Positions 1 through 8,672 of a DNA stretch of 64,000 nucleotides are shown piece after piece. The DNA is from Methanomassiliicoccaceae archaeon UBA421 (lineage in GTDB: Archaea > Thermoplasmatota > Thermoplasmata > Methanomassiliicoccales > Methanomethylophilaceae), in the NCBI GenBank assembly GCA_002498365.1, contig DAHB01000005.1:162857-226856 (forward strand), read 5' to 3'. Within the stretch, counting starts at the first letter, position 1, and each line of letters opens with the position of its first letter. The position numbers were made by a program, and so were the translations under genes. The notes under the pieces were generated by a model. That model saw nothing but the letters and a program-made list of their open reading frames with translations. It did not search any database and had not been told where the DNA came from.

Positions 1-61
1 TATAAATCTAACCGTTATGTGTCGATTATTTTTGATAATATTAGACAAATGTCTAGTTGTG

Positions 62-70
62 AATATAATA
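62..70 (+). promoter_or_regulatory. Possible TATA box in the leader of the first gene
   Basis: The first 167 bases are AT-rich at the left and carry no gene. An archaeal TATA-like stretch (aatataata) lies here, and a small perfect hairpin (5-bp stem, 4-base loop) lies just before it at 42-55. The nearest coding start is about 100 bases downstream, so the leader would be unusually long for this genome; the assignment is tentative. Confidence 0.3.
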
Positions 71-167
71 GCTAGACGATGAACCGCCGTATCTCGTAAC
101 GCGGCCGCGAATATCGTAGGTGCGCTTCGGGCGAAGGATATTAACGCAGAACGTATCACAAAGAGCA

Positions 168-761
168 ATGAAGAAAAAGGACCTGGCAATCGCGCTGGAA
201 CTGCTGGAGCCTGTACCGGAGCCGGATGCGTCGCTCGAGCAGTATCCCACGCCGGCCGCGATCGCCGCCGACGTGGTCTTCGAGGCCTACCGCAGGGGCG
301 ACGTGGAAGGCATGAAGGTCGTGGACCTTGGCTGCGGGAACGGGATCTTCGCCATAGCGGCGGCTTTGATGGGCGCCGGCGCGTCCTTCGGCTTCGATAT
401 CTCGGAAAAGGCCGTCCGTATCTCCCGAGAGAACGCTGTTTCGGCGGGCGTCGCCGCATCGTTCTCAGTTTCGGACGTTAAGGACGTGGAAGAAGGGGCG
501 GACACGGTCTTCATGAACCCTCCCTTCGGATGTCAGAGCCGCAACGCCGACCGCCCGTTCCTGGACAAGGCAATGGAGCTTTCCGAGTGCGTATATTCCC
601 TCCACAAGGCGGAGACGGCGGACTTCGTCACGGGCTACTGCGAGAAGAGGGGCATGAATGCGTCCCTTTGTAAAGTATATAAGTACGATATTCCTCACAC
701 GTTCGAGTTCCACAGAGAGACGAAGCGCAGCATTGAGATAGCTGTTGTTAACATAAGGTGA
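168..761 (+). CDS. METTL5-like N6-adenine rRNA methyltransferase
   Basis: A 197-residue SAM-dependent methyltransferase. The SAM-binding motif I (DLGCGNG) is at residues 53-59 and the catalytic N6-adenine signature NPPFG at 117-121. Family members start with a Lys-rich stretch and a conserved LEQYPTPA-like segment, seen here at about 23-30, as in METTL5, which methylates small-subunit rRNA. I chose the ATG at 168 because it begins exactly at the conserved N-terminus; a GTG at 120 would add 16 residues with no family support. It is followed after 6 bases by csl4, so both are probably one transcript linked to rRNA maturation. The rRNA substrate is inferred from the family. Confidence 0.85.
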   Translation: MKKKDLAIALELLEPVPEPDASLEQYPTPAAIAADVVFEAYRRGDVEGMKVVDLGCGNGIFAIAAALMGAGASFGFDISEKAVRISRENAVSAGVAASFSVSDVKDVEEGADTVFMNPPFGCQSRNADRPFLDKAMELSECVYSLHKAETADFVTGYCEKRGMNASLCKVYKYDIPHTFEFHRETKRSIEIAVVNIR

Positions 762-767
762 TTTGAC

Positions 768-1328
768 ATGAAGAATAAGATCGAGGTTTTCCCAGGAGAC
801 GAGGTAGCGGTAGAAGAAGAATATCTTGCGTCGGACGGGACCTTCGCAGATAACGGTAGGATCTATGCGTCCCAGATTGGATATCTGGTGCTGGACGACG
901 AAGAGTGCGTCGCCAGGGTCGTCACGCCGAACCCCCCCAACCTCCTGAGGTACGGAGACATCGTGTACGCGATCGTGGCGGACATCAGGAACACCATGGC
1001 GACGGCGGACGTGGTGGCCAAGGACGGCACCGAGAGGCAGGTGGGCGGCGAAACATACGCGACCCTCCATGTGTCCAAGATAGCCCCGGGCTACACCGAC
1101 GACGTGGGCAAGGAGCTGAGGAAGGGGGATTTCATCAGGGCCATGGTGCTGGACACCGAGCCTTCGCTGCAGCTCACCACGAAGGAAGAGCACCTCGGAG
1201 TGATCCGCGCCCTGTGCGGGACTTGCAAGACCGAAATGGTCCGCAAAGGAAAAGGCCTGTACTGCCCGGAATGCAAGTACTCCATGCCCAGGAAGCTTGC
1301 GGACGATTATGGGAATGTCAAACTATGA
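768..1328 (+). CDS. csl4: Exosome complex RNA-binding protein Csl4
   Basis: A 186-residue cap subunit of the archaeal exosome, which feeds RNA into the Rrp41/Rrp42 ring. An N-terminal beta domain (about 1-55) is followed by an S1-type RNA-binding domain (about 60-140) and a C-terminal zinc ribbon with Cys150, Cys153, Cys166 and Cys169. Length and domain order match archaeal Csl4. A strong Shine-Dalgarno (aaggtgat) sits 5 bases before the ATG. The stop overlaps the next small gene as ATGA, suggesting translational coupling. Confidence 0.93.
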   Translation: MKNKIEVFPGDEVAVEEEYLASDGTFADNGRIYASQIGYLVLDDEECVARVVTPNPPNLLRYGDIVYAIVADIRNTMATADVVAKDGTERQVGGETYATLHVSKIAPGYTDDVGKELRKGDFIRAMVLDTEPSLQLTTKEEHLGVIRALCGTCKTEMVRKGKGLYCPECKYSMPRKLADDYGNVKL

Positions 1329-1486
1329 ACGGCGAACATGATATCGAGTCGCTCAAGGCCGAGGTCGTTGCCCTCAGGGCCGAGGTCAAGGACCTCAAGG
1401 AGATAATCGGCGGGCTCTACATGATGCTGGTCGACGAAGAGGAGTACGACGATGGCCCCGTACAGGCGGGGAGGTACGTAACCTGA
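1325..1486 (+). CDS. Small coiled-coil protein downstream of csl4
   Basis: A 53-residue acidic protein overlapping csl4 by four bases (ATGA) and the next gene by two to three bases. The first half is a heptad-like run of Leu, Val, Glu and Lys (LKAEVVALRAEVKDLKEI), predicting one amphipathic coiled coil; the tail is rich in Glu and Asp. I recognise no family. The tight packing on both sides is the main argument that it is real. It could be an oligomerisation or adaptor peptide for a neighbour, but nothing in the sequence fixes a function. Confidence 0.6.
   Translation: MNGEHDIESLKAEVVALRAEVKDLKEIIGGLYMMLVDEEEYDDGPVQAGRYVT
1470..1475 (+). promoter_or_regulatory. Ribosome binding site pointing to a CTG start
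   Basis: A full GGAGGT lies 7 bases before the CTG at 1483, the ideal distance, but 22 bases before the TTG at 1498. It therefore favours the non-standard CTG start for the PP-loop gene. The CTG overlaps the TGA of the upstream gene, in the way ATGA overlaps work elsewhere in the window. Confidence 0.5.
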
Positions 1487-2109
1487 AGCTTATCGCATTG
1501 ATATCCGGCGGCATCGACTCGCCCGTCGCGGCCTATGTAATGGCCGAGGCCGGCGCGGATGTGGTCCTTCTGCACATGGACAACACCCCCTATGAAGACG
1601 GAAGGTCCTTGGAGAACGTCAAGGAACTGGCCCAACAGCTTAGACAGGCGACCGGTCAGGAGATGCCGCTTTATTCTGCCATGCACGGCCCGAGCCAGGC
1701 CCGCATCGGTGAGACCTGCGAAACTAGATACCAGTGCGTCATGTGCAAACGCACCATGCAGCGCACCGCCAAGGAGCTCGCAGGCAGACTGGGCTGTTCC
1801 GGCGTGGTCATGGGGGATTCCCTGGGGCAGGTCGCTTCGCAGACCCTCCGCAACATACGCGCGGAGAACGTCGGTCTGGACTTCCCGGTGCTGAGGCCTC
1901 TCATCGGCTACGACAAGCTGGAGATCGAGGAGATCGCCAAAAGCATCGGCACTTACGAGATCTCGATACGCCCGGCGGTCGGTTGCACCATTGTGCCTAA
2001 GGGACCTGTGACGGAGGCGGAGCTCCCTAAGATAAGGGCGTTCGACATTTCCTCGGACATCGGCGCCATTGTCTCCGCGTCCGCCGACTCGGCGGTAAGG
2101 ATCTCGTGA
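1483..2109 (+). CDS. ThiI-like PP-loop sulfurtransferase/adenylyltransferase domain protein
   Basis: A 208-residue protein with the PP-loop ATP pyrophosphatase motif SGGIDS at residues 8-13, as in the C-terminal domain of ThiI, which adenylates tRNA U8 for 4-thiouridine formation. The N-terminal ferredoxin-like and THUMP domains of full ThiI are absent. Central cysteines (CETRYQC, then VMCKR) may handle sulfur or metal. Starting at the TTG at 1498 would cut off the first beta strand before the PP-loop; the CTG at 1483 keeps it and has a well-placed Shine-Dalgarno. The role in tRNA thiolation is family-based; another adenylation substrate is possible. Confidence 0.75.
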   Translation: MKLIALISGGIDSPVAAYVMAEAGADVVLLHMDNTPYEDGRSLENVKELAQQLRQATGQEMPLYSAMHGPSQARIGETCETRYQCVMCKRTMQRTAKELAGRLGCSGVVMGDSLGQVASQTLRNIRAENVGLDFPVLRPLIGYDKLEIEEIAKSIGTYEISIRPAVGCTIVPKGPVTEAELPKIRAFDISSDIGAIVSASADSAVRIS

Positions 2110-2373
2110 TCAGTAGAATGCCGGGCAGTAGTCCACGTCTTCCTTCTCGTACACCATGGACATGGTCACTCGGTTTATGTACCTGGCTTGAACGGCCGAG
2201 ATGTACAGTGTGTTGTCCCCTATCTGTATCTTGAGGTCGTTGGTCTTCGGGGGCTTGACGGTTATCGGCACGAGGGCGGGACCGGTGCACGCCGTGCACA
2301 CCCTATAGTCCCTGCCTTCAGCCAGGATTTTCTTCTTTACGTCTTCATCTACCTCGATGGGCATGCGGTTCAC
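2110..2373 (-). CDS. Conserved small protein with a CTAC motif, function unknown
   Basis: An 87-residue protein I cannot place in a characterised family. It has Cys26 and Cys29 in the segment VCTACTG, followed by a mixed beta-rich stretch and an acidic C-terminus with one more Cys. The start is a GTG preceded 7 bases upstream by GAGGT; an ATG three codons later is too far from that site. It lies 15 bases downstream of the XPD-like helicase on the same strand and converges on the PP-loop gene with no gap. Confidence 0.65.
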   Translation of the reverse strand: MNRMPIEVDEDVKKKILAEGRDYRVCTACTGPALVPITVKPPKTNDLKIQIGDNTLYISAVQARYINRVTMSMVYEKEDVDYCPAFY

Positions 2374-2388
2374 AAAGTTAACCTCGTA

Positions 2389-4272
2389 TTAATTTTGTTC
2401 CCTGCCCCCGAAAAATCTTGCGATGTCCGAACACGGGTCGTCCGCCGCCACGGCATCTATCCCGTCCAGGGCCGAGGCCCTTCGGTCCAATATCACCGCT
2501 GCGCCCGCGTCGTCCTCGGACCTTATCAGCCTACCGATGGCCTGCCTTATCTTTCTGGCGGCAGGTATCTTGGAGGCGTGCTCGAAGCCGTCCCCGAATA
2601 CGATCTCGCAGTACCGGGTGAAGGCCTTGTGCCTGGCTGTCGGCCTTGGATATGGTATTCCGATTATCACGGCCACCTCCAGGTCCTTGTCGGGGAAGTC
2701 CAGCCCCTCGCTTATCCGTCCTCCGGTCACTGCGAAAAGGACGCCGTGGGGAGTGCTCCTGAATCCTTCCACCGCCTCCATCAGATCGGTCTGGCTCATT
2801 CCTCTTACTTCGTAGAATATATCCCTTCCGATCCGTTCGGGGACCCCGTCGCGTATGAAGGAGTCCATAAGCTTGTAGGATGGAAAGAACACGGCGGCGT
2901 TCCGTTCTGTGCACCTCACTATGTCCACGGTATGCTGCTCGATCCTTCCCACGTTTTCGGCGTCCGACATCTCGTCGTATTTCGTAGATACGTCCGTGAC
3001 GTATTCCACCATCAGGTTCCCGGGATCGAAGGGCGATCTGAACGTGCGGGCCTCCGCGTCCTCCAGGCCCAGTTCTGTAACGTACTCTTCCAGGGGGGCG
3101 AGGGTCCCTGACATGTGGATGGAGGCGTGGAACTCGTAAAGGGGCCAGGATGCCTCCCGTGGGTCCATGCAGTATACTTTGAGTTTGGTGTTGTCGCCGC
3201 CGACCACGAGCCTGACATAGAATCCCTCATCCGTAGAATACCAATGCTGAAGGAACCTTCCCAGGGAACCGATGTATGTGCGCGGGAGCTTCCTCCTCTT
3301 CTTCTTGGACTCTGAGACCGTCTCGCCTATGTCCACCAGGGCCCTCTGCATCGCCGATATGGTCCTGGAGCTCATGCCCAGACGTTCCATGAGCTCGTCC
3401 TGCAGGAAGTAGGGCGGCACCAGGCCGTCCTCCTCGACCAGGTATTCGTCTGCCGCCGCGACGATTATATCGCGGAACACTCCGGTCAGGTCCGTGACGG
3501 TAAATCCCTCGGCCACCTCCGGGTCCCCCCATTCCCTGGCCTCCTTCTCGGCAAGTGCCAGCGCGTTCAGGCCGTACTCGGCCGTCATGACCTCCCGGAG
3601 ATAATCGGGCAGATTGTGCGCCTCGTCCACCACGGCGATCATGGAACTCAGTGGCACCCCTGCCCATTCAATGAAATGGCGCAGCACGGCCGGCATGAAG
3701 ACGAACGGGTACGGGGCGACTATCACATCGGCCTCCGGCAGGGCGTGCTTCATCAGCTCGTAGGGGCAAAGGTCCCTCTTTTCGCAGTACGTGTTGAACT
3801 CCTCCTGCGTGGGGTGGGAGCTCCGTATGTAATCGATCACGGCCGTCATGTCGGCATTCTCTATGTTTTCGTAATATCTGCAGGTGGAGACGCCGTTCTC
3901 TTTGCGCTTGTACTCGGAGCACAGTTTGGAAAGCTCTTCCGGGGTCCCGGCAGAAAGTTCAGGGTCGTCGGCCATCATGGGGCATGTGGACGCCTTCCTT
4001 CCCTGCAGCGGCACACATAGGAGCGGCACCTTCTCCGAGATGCGGGCGCATTCGGTGACCACCTGCCTGTGCTGGGACTTCGTCCTCGTAAGATATATGA
4101 CCTTACATCCGGTGGACTTGGCGGCGTCGATCGAAGCCGCCAGAGACGATACGGTCTTCCCCGTGCCTGTGCCTGATTCGACCACCGCGGCCCTCCCTGC
4201 GACGGCGGCCTCCCTCAAAAAATCGACCAACTCCCGCTGTCCGCTTCTGAATGGATAGGGGAACAGGTCCAT
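2389..4272 (-). CDS. XPD/Rad3-family iron-sulfur DNA helicase
   Basis: A 627-residue superfamily 2 helicase. Walker A (SGTGTGKT) is at 33-40 and the DEAH box at 216-219. Between them lie four cysteines with the spacing and local sequence of the XPD 4Fe-4S cluster: Cys97, Cys118, Cys131 and Cys169 (the last in CPYEL). The C-terminal half carries the second RecA fold with a QAIGRLIRSEDD-type motif VI. XPD/DinG-type enzymes unwind DNA 5' to 3' in repair. It is 39 bases downstream of a DUF6015-like gene and probably belongs to the serA transcript group. Confidence 0.9.
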   Translation of the reverse strand: MDLFPYPFRSGQRELVDFLREAAVAGRAAVVESGTGTGKTVSSLAASIDAAKSTGCKVIYLTRTKSQHRQVVTECARISEKVPLLCVPLQGRKASTCPMMADDPELSAGTPEELSKLCSEYKRKENGVSTCRYYENIENADMTAVIDYIRSSHPTQEEFNTYCEKRDLCPYELMKHALPEADVIVAPYPFVFMPAVLRHFIEWAGVPLSSMIAVVDEAHNLPDYLREVMTAEYGLNALALAEKEAREWGDPEVAEGFTVTDLTGVFRDIIVAAADEYLVEEDGLVPPYFLQDELMERLGMSSRTISAMQRALVDIGETVSESKKKRRKLPRTYIGSLGRFLQHWYSTDEGFYVRLVVGGDNTKLKVYCMDPREASWPLYEFHASIHMSGTLAPLEEYVTELGLEDAEARTFRSPFDPGNLMVEYVTDVSTKYDEMSDAENVGRIEQHTVDIVRCTERNAAVFFPSYKLMDSFIRDGVPERIGRDIFYEVRGMSQTDLMEAVEGFRSTPHGVLFAVTGGRISEGLDFPDKDLEVAVIIGIPYPRPTARHKAFTRYCEIVFGDGFEHASKIPAARKIRQAIGRLIRSEDDAGAAVILDRRASALDGIDAVAADDPCSDIARFFGGREQN

Positions 4273-4311
4273 GCGGGAGTACCCGCATGGTAATAAAAAG
4301 CGTTTGGGAGC

Positions 4312-4698
4312 TCAGGACCTCTTCCAGATCTCGTCCGGAAGGTCCCCGTAGAACGAATCCTCGGCCTTGACCTCGGCCTCGACCTTTGTGCTGCCCTCGA
4401 TCAGTTCCTCTATCCTCTTCTTTCTGAAGAGCCAGTAGTGGATCCTCCACTCCCTTCCGTCGTAAAGGGTGGTCTCCTCGCGCTCCGTTGTCAGGATGCC
4501 TGCGTCCTCGAGCATGTAGAACGTGTCGCGGTCCTCCGGCTCCAGTATGTTGTCGATTATCCTGTCGGAATAGCCGAAGAAATTGAGCACGTGAAGCGCC
4601 AGCTGGTTGGCGTACTCCTCCTCCATCTCCCTGTTCGCCTGGCGTATGCCGTTCTTTATTGCCTGTGTCAGCTCTTCGACCGTGATTATTACTTCCAT
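4312..4698 (-). CDS. DUF6015-like small protein
   Basis: A 128-residue soluble protein with an N-terminal helical region and a middle segment (LNFFGYSDRIIDNIL, then LEDAGIL) reminiscent of a winged-helix fold. I associate it tentatively with DUF6015, small proteins seen in Thermoplasmata. A transcription-factor-like role would fit the fold but is not demonstrated. It sits 16 bases after serA and 39 bases before the helicase on the same strand. Confidence 0.65.
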   Translation of the reverse strand: MEVIITVEELTQAIKNGIRQANREMEEEYANQLALHVLNFFGYSDRIIDNILEPEDRDTFYMLEDAGILTTEREETTLYDGREWRIHYWLFRKKRIEELIEGSTKVEAEVKAEDSFYGDLPDEIWKRS

Positions 4699-4714
4699 AC
4701 CTTCGCCTCCCTGC

Positions 4715-6304
4715 TCAGTTGTCCACTAGGTCGATGAATTTCGCTTCCTTCGCCCCGGACGCCCCGATTATATTGTCCAGCACCTTGGACGGCACGTCCT
4801 GGTCCAGGATCAGTACCATCATGGCGCATTTCCCGGACCTTCCTACCGCCATCTGCGCGACGTTGATGCCCGCTTCGCCCAGTGCCGTCCCTATGTGTCC
4901 TATCACTCCGGCCGCGTCCTCGTAGCGCACGTAGACCATGTCGCCGGACATGGGGACCTCGAAGCTGTATGCGTCGATCCCCACCAGCCTCGGCTGCCCG
5001 CCGAAGACCGTTCCGCGTATCGTGCGGGACTTTCCTGCAGAAACCACCTTGACCTCGATCACATTCATGTAGTCTCTGGCCTCGTCGGTGGACGATTCCT
5101 TGATCGCTATGCCCTTGCCTTTGGCGATGGGCAGGGCGTTGATCATGTTCGCCTGACCGGGACCTATGATATTCTTAAGGACACCGATCACCGTGTATAT
5201 CGTCAGCATCTTCGTCTGCTTGGACGCGAGTCCGCCGCAGTACGTTATCTCCAGCTCGTCGATGGGGACGTTGCCGTTGATCTGGTGCGCCAGGACCCCC
5301 ATGCGCTCGGCCAGCGGCACGTATGCCTCTGTCTCCGGGTCGAGCTTTCCGCGGGGCGCGTTGATCGCGTTGGCGATGACTCCCTCTTTCAGATACTTCA
5401 CGACGTTCTCGGCGACCTCGGTGGAGACCCTCTCCTGTGCCTCCACGGTGCTGGCGCCCAGGTGGGGCGTTGTCACGAGGTTGTCGAGCTCCAGGAGCTT
5501 CTGCTCGGCCTGGCATATCGGCTCCTCGCACCATACGTCGAACGCCGCGCCGGCTATCCTCTTGGTCTTGAGGGCCTGGTAGAGGGCGTCCTCGTCGACG
5601 ATCCCGCCGCGGGCCACGTTGGCTATCCTGGCGTTGGGCTTCATCATATTGAACTGGGCGGTGGAGATCATGTTCCTTGTGTCGGGGAGCAGCGGTGTGT
5701 GTATGGTCATGAAGTCGGATATCTTCAGGACCTCGTCCAGCGTCGTGAGGCGCACGCCTATGCTGTCTGCCACGTCCTTCGGAAGGAACGGGTCGTATCC
5801 GACCATGGTCATGTTGAACGCCTTCAGGCGTTTGGCCACTTCCCCTCCCACACGTCCGACCCCGATGATGCCCAGGACCTTGCCGTTCATCTCGACGCCG
5901 GTGTACTTGGAGCGCTTCCATTCGCCCCTGTGCATAGAGTCGTGGGCGAAGGGTATATTCCTAGCCAGCGAGAGCAGCATGGCGCATGTGTGCTCTGCCG
6001 CCGAGAGTATGTTGGCGGACGGGGTGTTCATGACGAGTATGCCTTTCTCGGTGGCCGCGGGGACGTCTACGTTGTCGACGCCCACTCCGGCACGCCCTAT
6101 GACCCGCAGCTTCCTGCCCGCTTCGATCACTTTCTTAGTGACCTTGGTACCGGACCTTATGATGAGGCATTCGTAGTCGGCGATCTCTTTGCACAGATCT
6201 TCCTCCGAGAGGTCGGGCTTCACGTCTACCGGGAAACCGGAGTCCCTCAGGATCTTGAGGCCCTCTTCGTTGAGAGGGTCGGAAACCAGGATTCTAGTGG
6301 TCAT
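4715..6304 (-). CDS. serA: D-3-phosphoglycerate dehydrogenase
   Basis: A 529-residue full-length SerA catalysing oxidation of 3-phosphoglycerate to 3-phosphohydroxypyruvate, the first step of serine synthesis. The N-terminal catalytic and NAD-binding domains show the dinucleotide fold (GIIGVGRVGG), the catalytic Arg in ARGGIVDEDAL and the His in PHLGAST. They are followed by an allosteric substrate-binding domain and a C-terminal ACT domain (about 455-527) that usually senses serine. The start ATG overlaps the stop of the upstream aminotransferase as ATGA, so the two steps are probably translated together. Confidence 0.95.
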   Translation of the reverse strand: MTTRILVSDPLNEEGLKILRDSGFPVDVKPDLSEEDLCKEIADYECLIIRSGTKVTKKVIEAGRKLRVIGRAGVGVDNVDVPAATEKGILVMNTPSANILSAAEHTCAMLLSLARNIPFAHDSMHRGEWKRSKYTGVEMNGKVLGIIGVGRVGGEVAKRLKAFNMTMVGYDPFLPKDVADSIGVRLTTLDEVLKISDFMTIHTPLLPDTRNMISTAQFNMMKPNARIANVARGGIVDEDALYQALKTKRIAGAAFDVWCEEPICQAEQKLLELDNLVTTPHLGASTVEAQERVSTEVAENVVKYLKEGVIANAINAPRGKLDPETEAYVPLAERMGVLAHQINGNVPIDELEITYCGGLASKQTKMLTIYTVIGVLKNIIGPGQANMINALPIAKGKGIAIKESSTDEARDYMNVIEVKVVSAGKSRTIRGTVFGGQPRLVGIDAYSFEVPMSGDMVYVRYEDAAGVIGHIGTALGEAGINVAQMAVGRSGKCAMMVLILDQDVPSKVLDNIIGASGAKEAKFIDLVDN

Positions 6305-7368
6305 TTCATATCCTCCAGTATCTCGTCCATGACGGACAGGAGCTTCTTCACCCTGTCGGCGGTGAGGTCTCCCATGTGCCCGATCCTGAACGTTTTCTCT
6401 TTGACGCCGCCGTAGCCGTTGGATATCTCGTACCCGCGGGACTTCAGCGATGCGTGGAACTTGTCGAAATCAAGGGCGCCGCGGTTGAGGACGCCTATGG
6501 TGTTTGACTGGGCCCCTTCCTCGGGGAATATGCCGTTGAGCTTCTTGGACCAGCTCCTGACCAGGTCGGCCATCTCCTGATGCCTCCTGTACCTTGCGGG
6601 CATTCCCTCGGCCAACGCTTTGTCCAGCTGGAAGTCCAGGCCGTATATCAGCGATACCGGGGGGGTCGTCAGCGCGTAGTTGTCGTCGCTCTGCTTCTTG
6701 ATCTTCAGCAGGTCTGTGTAGAAACCGCGGTTGGAGACCGTGGCGGCCTTTTTGAGCATCTTATCGGAGCATAGCATGACGCCCAGCCCGGGCGGGAGGG
6801 CCAGAGCCTTCTGGGTTCCGAATATCAGCGCGTCGGGCCCCATCTTCCCTATTTCCAGGTCCATTGCGAAAGCGGAAGTGACCGCGTCGACTATCACGAG
6901 GGCGTCGGAGCTCTGCCTGCGGACCTCGTCCGCTATCGCGGTCGAATCGCTGAACACTCCCGTTGAGGACTCGTTGCTCACCCAGTGCACGGCCTCGATG
7001 TCCTTCTTGACGCGTCCTTCTATCGATTCGGGCCTGATTCCCTTGCCCATGGGGACCTCGACCTTTTCTACCTTCTTACCGTTGAGCTCGGCGACCTCGA
7101 TGGACCTGTCGCCGAACGAGCCGCCGGTTATCCCCAGCGACCTTCCTGCGATCCCGTTCCTCACCGCGCCCTCGATCATGACGGTGGCGGACCCCGAGAC
7201 GATAAAGACGTCCATGTCTGTGCCGAGGGCCTTCCTGGTCTTCTCGACGACAGCCTCATGGAGCTTCTTGTATTCTTTGGACCTATGGGTTATCATGGGC
7301 CTGGCCATGGCCTGGAGGACCTCCGGTTCTACGTTTACCGGGCCGACCGTGAAAAGTTCTCTGCTCAA
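6301..7368 (-). CDS. Class V aminotransferase, likely phosphoserine aminotransferase
   Basis: A 355-residue fold-type I PLP enzyme of the serine-pyruvate/alanine-glyoxylate group. The PLP lysine is in GTQKALALPPG, and the start (RELFTVGPVNVEP) is typical. Methanogens use an enzyme of this group rather than classical SerC to convert phosphohydroxypyruvate to phosphoserine; the four-base overlap with serA supports that role here. An aspartate or alanine-glyoxylate specificity cannot be excluded from sequence. Confidence 0.85.
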   Translation of the reverse strand: MSRELFTVGPVNVEPEVLQAMARPMITHRSKEYKKLHEAVVEKTRKALGTDMDVFIVSGSATVMIEGAVRNGIAGRSLGITGGSFGDRSIEVAELNGKKVEKVEVPMGKGIRPESIEGRVKKDIEAVHWVSNESSTGVFSDSTAIADEVRRQSSDALVIVDAVTSAFAMDLEIGKMGPDALIFGTQKALALPPGLGVMLCSDKMLKKAATVSNRGFYTDLLKIKKQSDDNYALTTPPVSLIYGLDFQLDKALAEGMPARYRRHQEMADLVRSWSKKLNGIFPEEGAQSNTIGVLNRGALDFDKFHASLKSRGYEISNGYGGVKEKTFRIGHMGDLTADRVKKLLSVMDEILEDMK

Positions 7369-7457
7369 ATGGAATCCCTCTGCCCACCCTGCCAGACGCA
7401 GGCGGACGTGGACGGCTATGCCCTAACCTATATTTATTTTGACGGACGCGCGTGCGT

Positions 7458-8612
7458 TCAGAGGTCGGCGAGGAACTTCTTGATCCTTTCGAAGCCCACC
7501 CTTATCTGCTCTTCGCTGGTGGCGTAGGATATCCTGAAGAATCCCTCTCCCGCCGGTCCGAAGGCGGACCCGGGCGTCACGGCGACGTGGGCCTGCTCCA
7601 GCAGCCTGGTCGCAAGAACGGCCGACTTTATGTCAGGTTCGTACCTGGGGAACAGATAGAATGCGCCCTGGGGGGAGTTGACGTCGAGGCCCTTCATCTC
7701 GGTGATGAGGTCGATCGCGAGGTCCCTGCGCTGCTTGAACTCCCTGACGAACCTGCAACGGTCGTCCTGTCTGCCCTTGAGGGCTTCGACGGATGCCTGC
7801 TGTGCGAAAGAGACGCAACAGGATATCGAATGCGACTGCAGCTTGTTCAGGTTGGAGATGCACTCCTCGCTCGCTATCGCCCATCCTATCCTCCAGCCGG
7901 TCATGGCATAGGTCTTGGAAAGACCGGAGACAGTGATGGTCCTGTCGAACATGTCGGGGAAAGACGCGATGGAAATGTGCTCCCCGTCATAGATTACCTT
8001 CTCGTAGATCTCGTCTGAGAGGACGAGCAGGTCGTACCTTACGGCGATGGACGCTATCTGTCTGAGCACGCTTTCCGGCAGGACGCAACCCGTGGGGTTG
8101 GAAGGAGAGTTGATGATGATCATCCTGGTCTTGGGCGTCACGGCGGCCTCGATTAGCGCAGGGTCCACGATGAACTCCTCCTCGAACTTCGTCGGAATGA
8201 AAACCGGTACCGCGCCGGCGAGACGTATGCACGCCTCGTACGACACCCATGCCGGGTCGGGGAGTATCACTTCGTCCCCTGGGTCGAGGTAAGCTAGACA
8301 GGCCATGAAGATTGCCTGTTTCGTGGGGGTTATCAGGACGTTCGCGCCCCTGCAGGGGATCTTGTTCTCGGCGAGCGCCGTCTCGGCGACCGCCCTTCTC
8401 AGCTCGGGGATGCCGGGCGAGGGGGTGTAGTGTGTGAAACCGTTGTTCAAAGAGCCGATGCATGCGTCGACGATGTTGGCCGGCGTTGTGAAGTCTGGCT
8501 CTCCCATCGAGAACGAGATGATGTCCTGACCTTCCGCCTTCAGTCTGCTGACCTTGTTAGAGATCGCGACAGTACCCGATGCCGGAATATTCTTGAGTCT
8601 CTCTGAAACCAT
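7458..8612 (-). CDS. Class I aminotransferase (aspartate aminotransferase-like)
   Basis: A 384-residue fold-type I PLP aminotransferase. Visible motifs are SFSMGEPDF near the N-terminus, NSPSNPTG in the middle, the Schiff-base lysine in SGLSKTYAMTGWR and the substrate-carboxylate arginine region near FRISYAT. This matches archaeal AspC-like enzymes, which interconvert oxaloacetate and aspartate and often accept aromatic or alanine substrates. It is separated from the aminotransferase downstream by 89 bases and from purP upstream by 60 bases. Exact specificity is not readable. Confidence 0.85.
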   Translation of the reverse strand: MVSERLKNIPASGTVAISNKVSRLKAEGQDIISFSMGEPDFTTPANIVDACIGSLNNGFTHYTPSPGIPELRRAVAETALAENKIPCRGANVLITPTKQAIFMACLAYLDPGDEVILPDPAWVSYEACIRLAGAVPVFIPTKFEEEFIVDPALIEAAVTPKTRMIIINSPSNPTGCVLPESVLRQIASIAVRYDLLVLSDEIYEKVIYDGEHISIASFPDMFDRTITVSGLSKTYAMTGWRIGWAIASEECISNLNKLQSHSISCCVSFAQQASVEALKGRQDDRCRFVREFKQRRDLAIDLITEMKGLDVNSPQGAFYLFPRYEPDIKSAVLATRLLEQAHVAVTPGSAFGPAGEGFFRISYATSEEQIRVGFERIKKFLADL

Positions 8613-8672
8613 GTAGCGCCTCTCGGTTTACCCTACGGTTATCTTTTAGGTGTATATAATGGACCCGCCACC

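Noticed and set aside
4895..6415. A long open frame on the plus strand opposite serA
   Set aside because: Antisense of a complete SerA with catalytic motifs intact; no promoter or ribosome binding site of its own.
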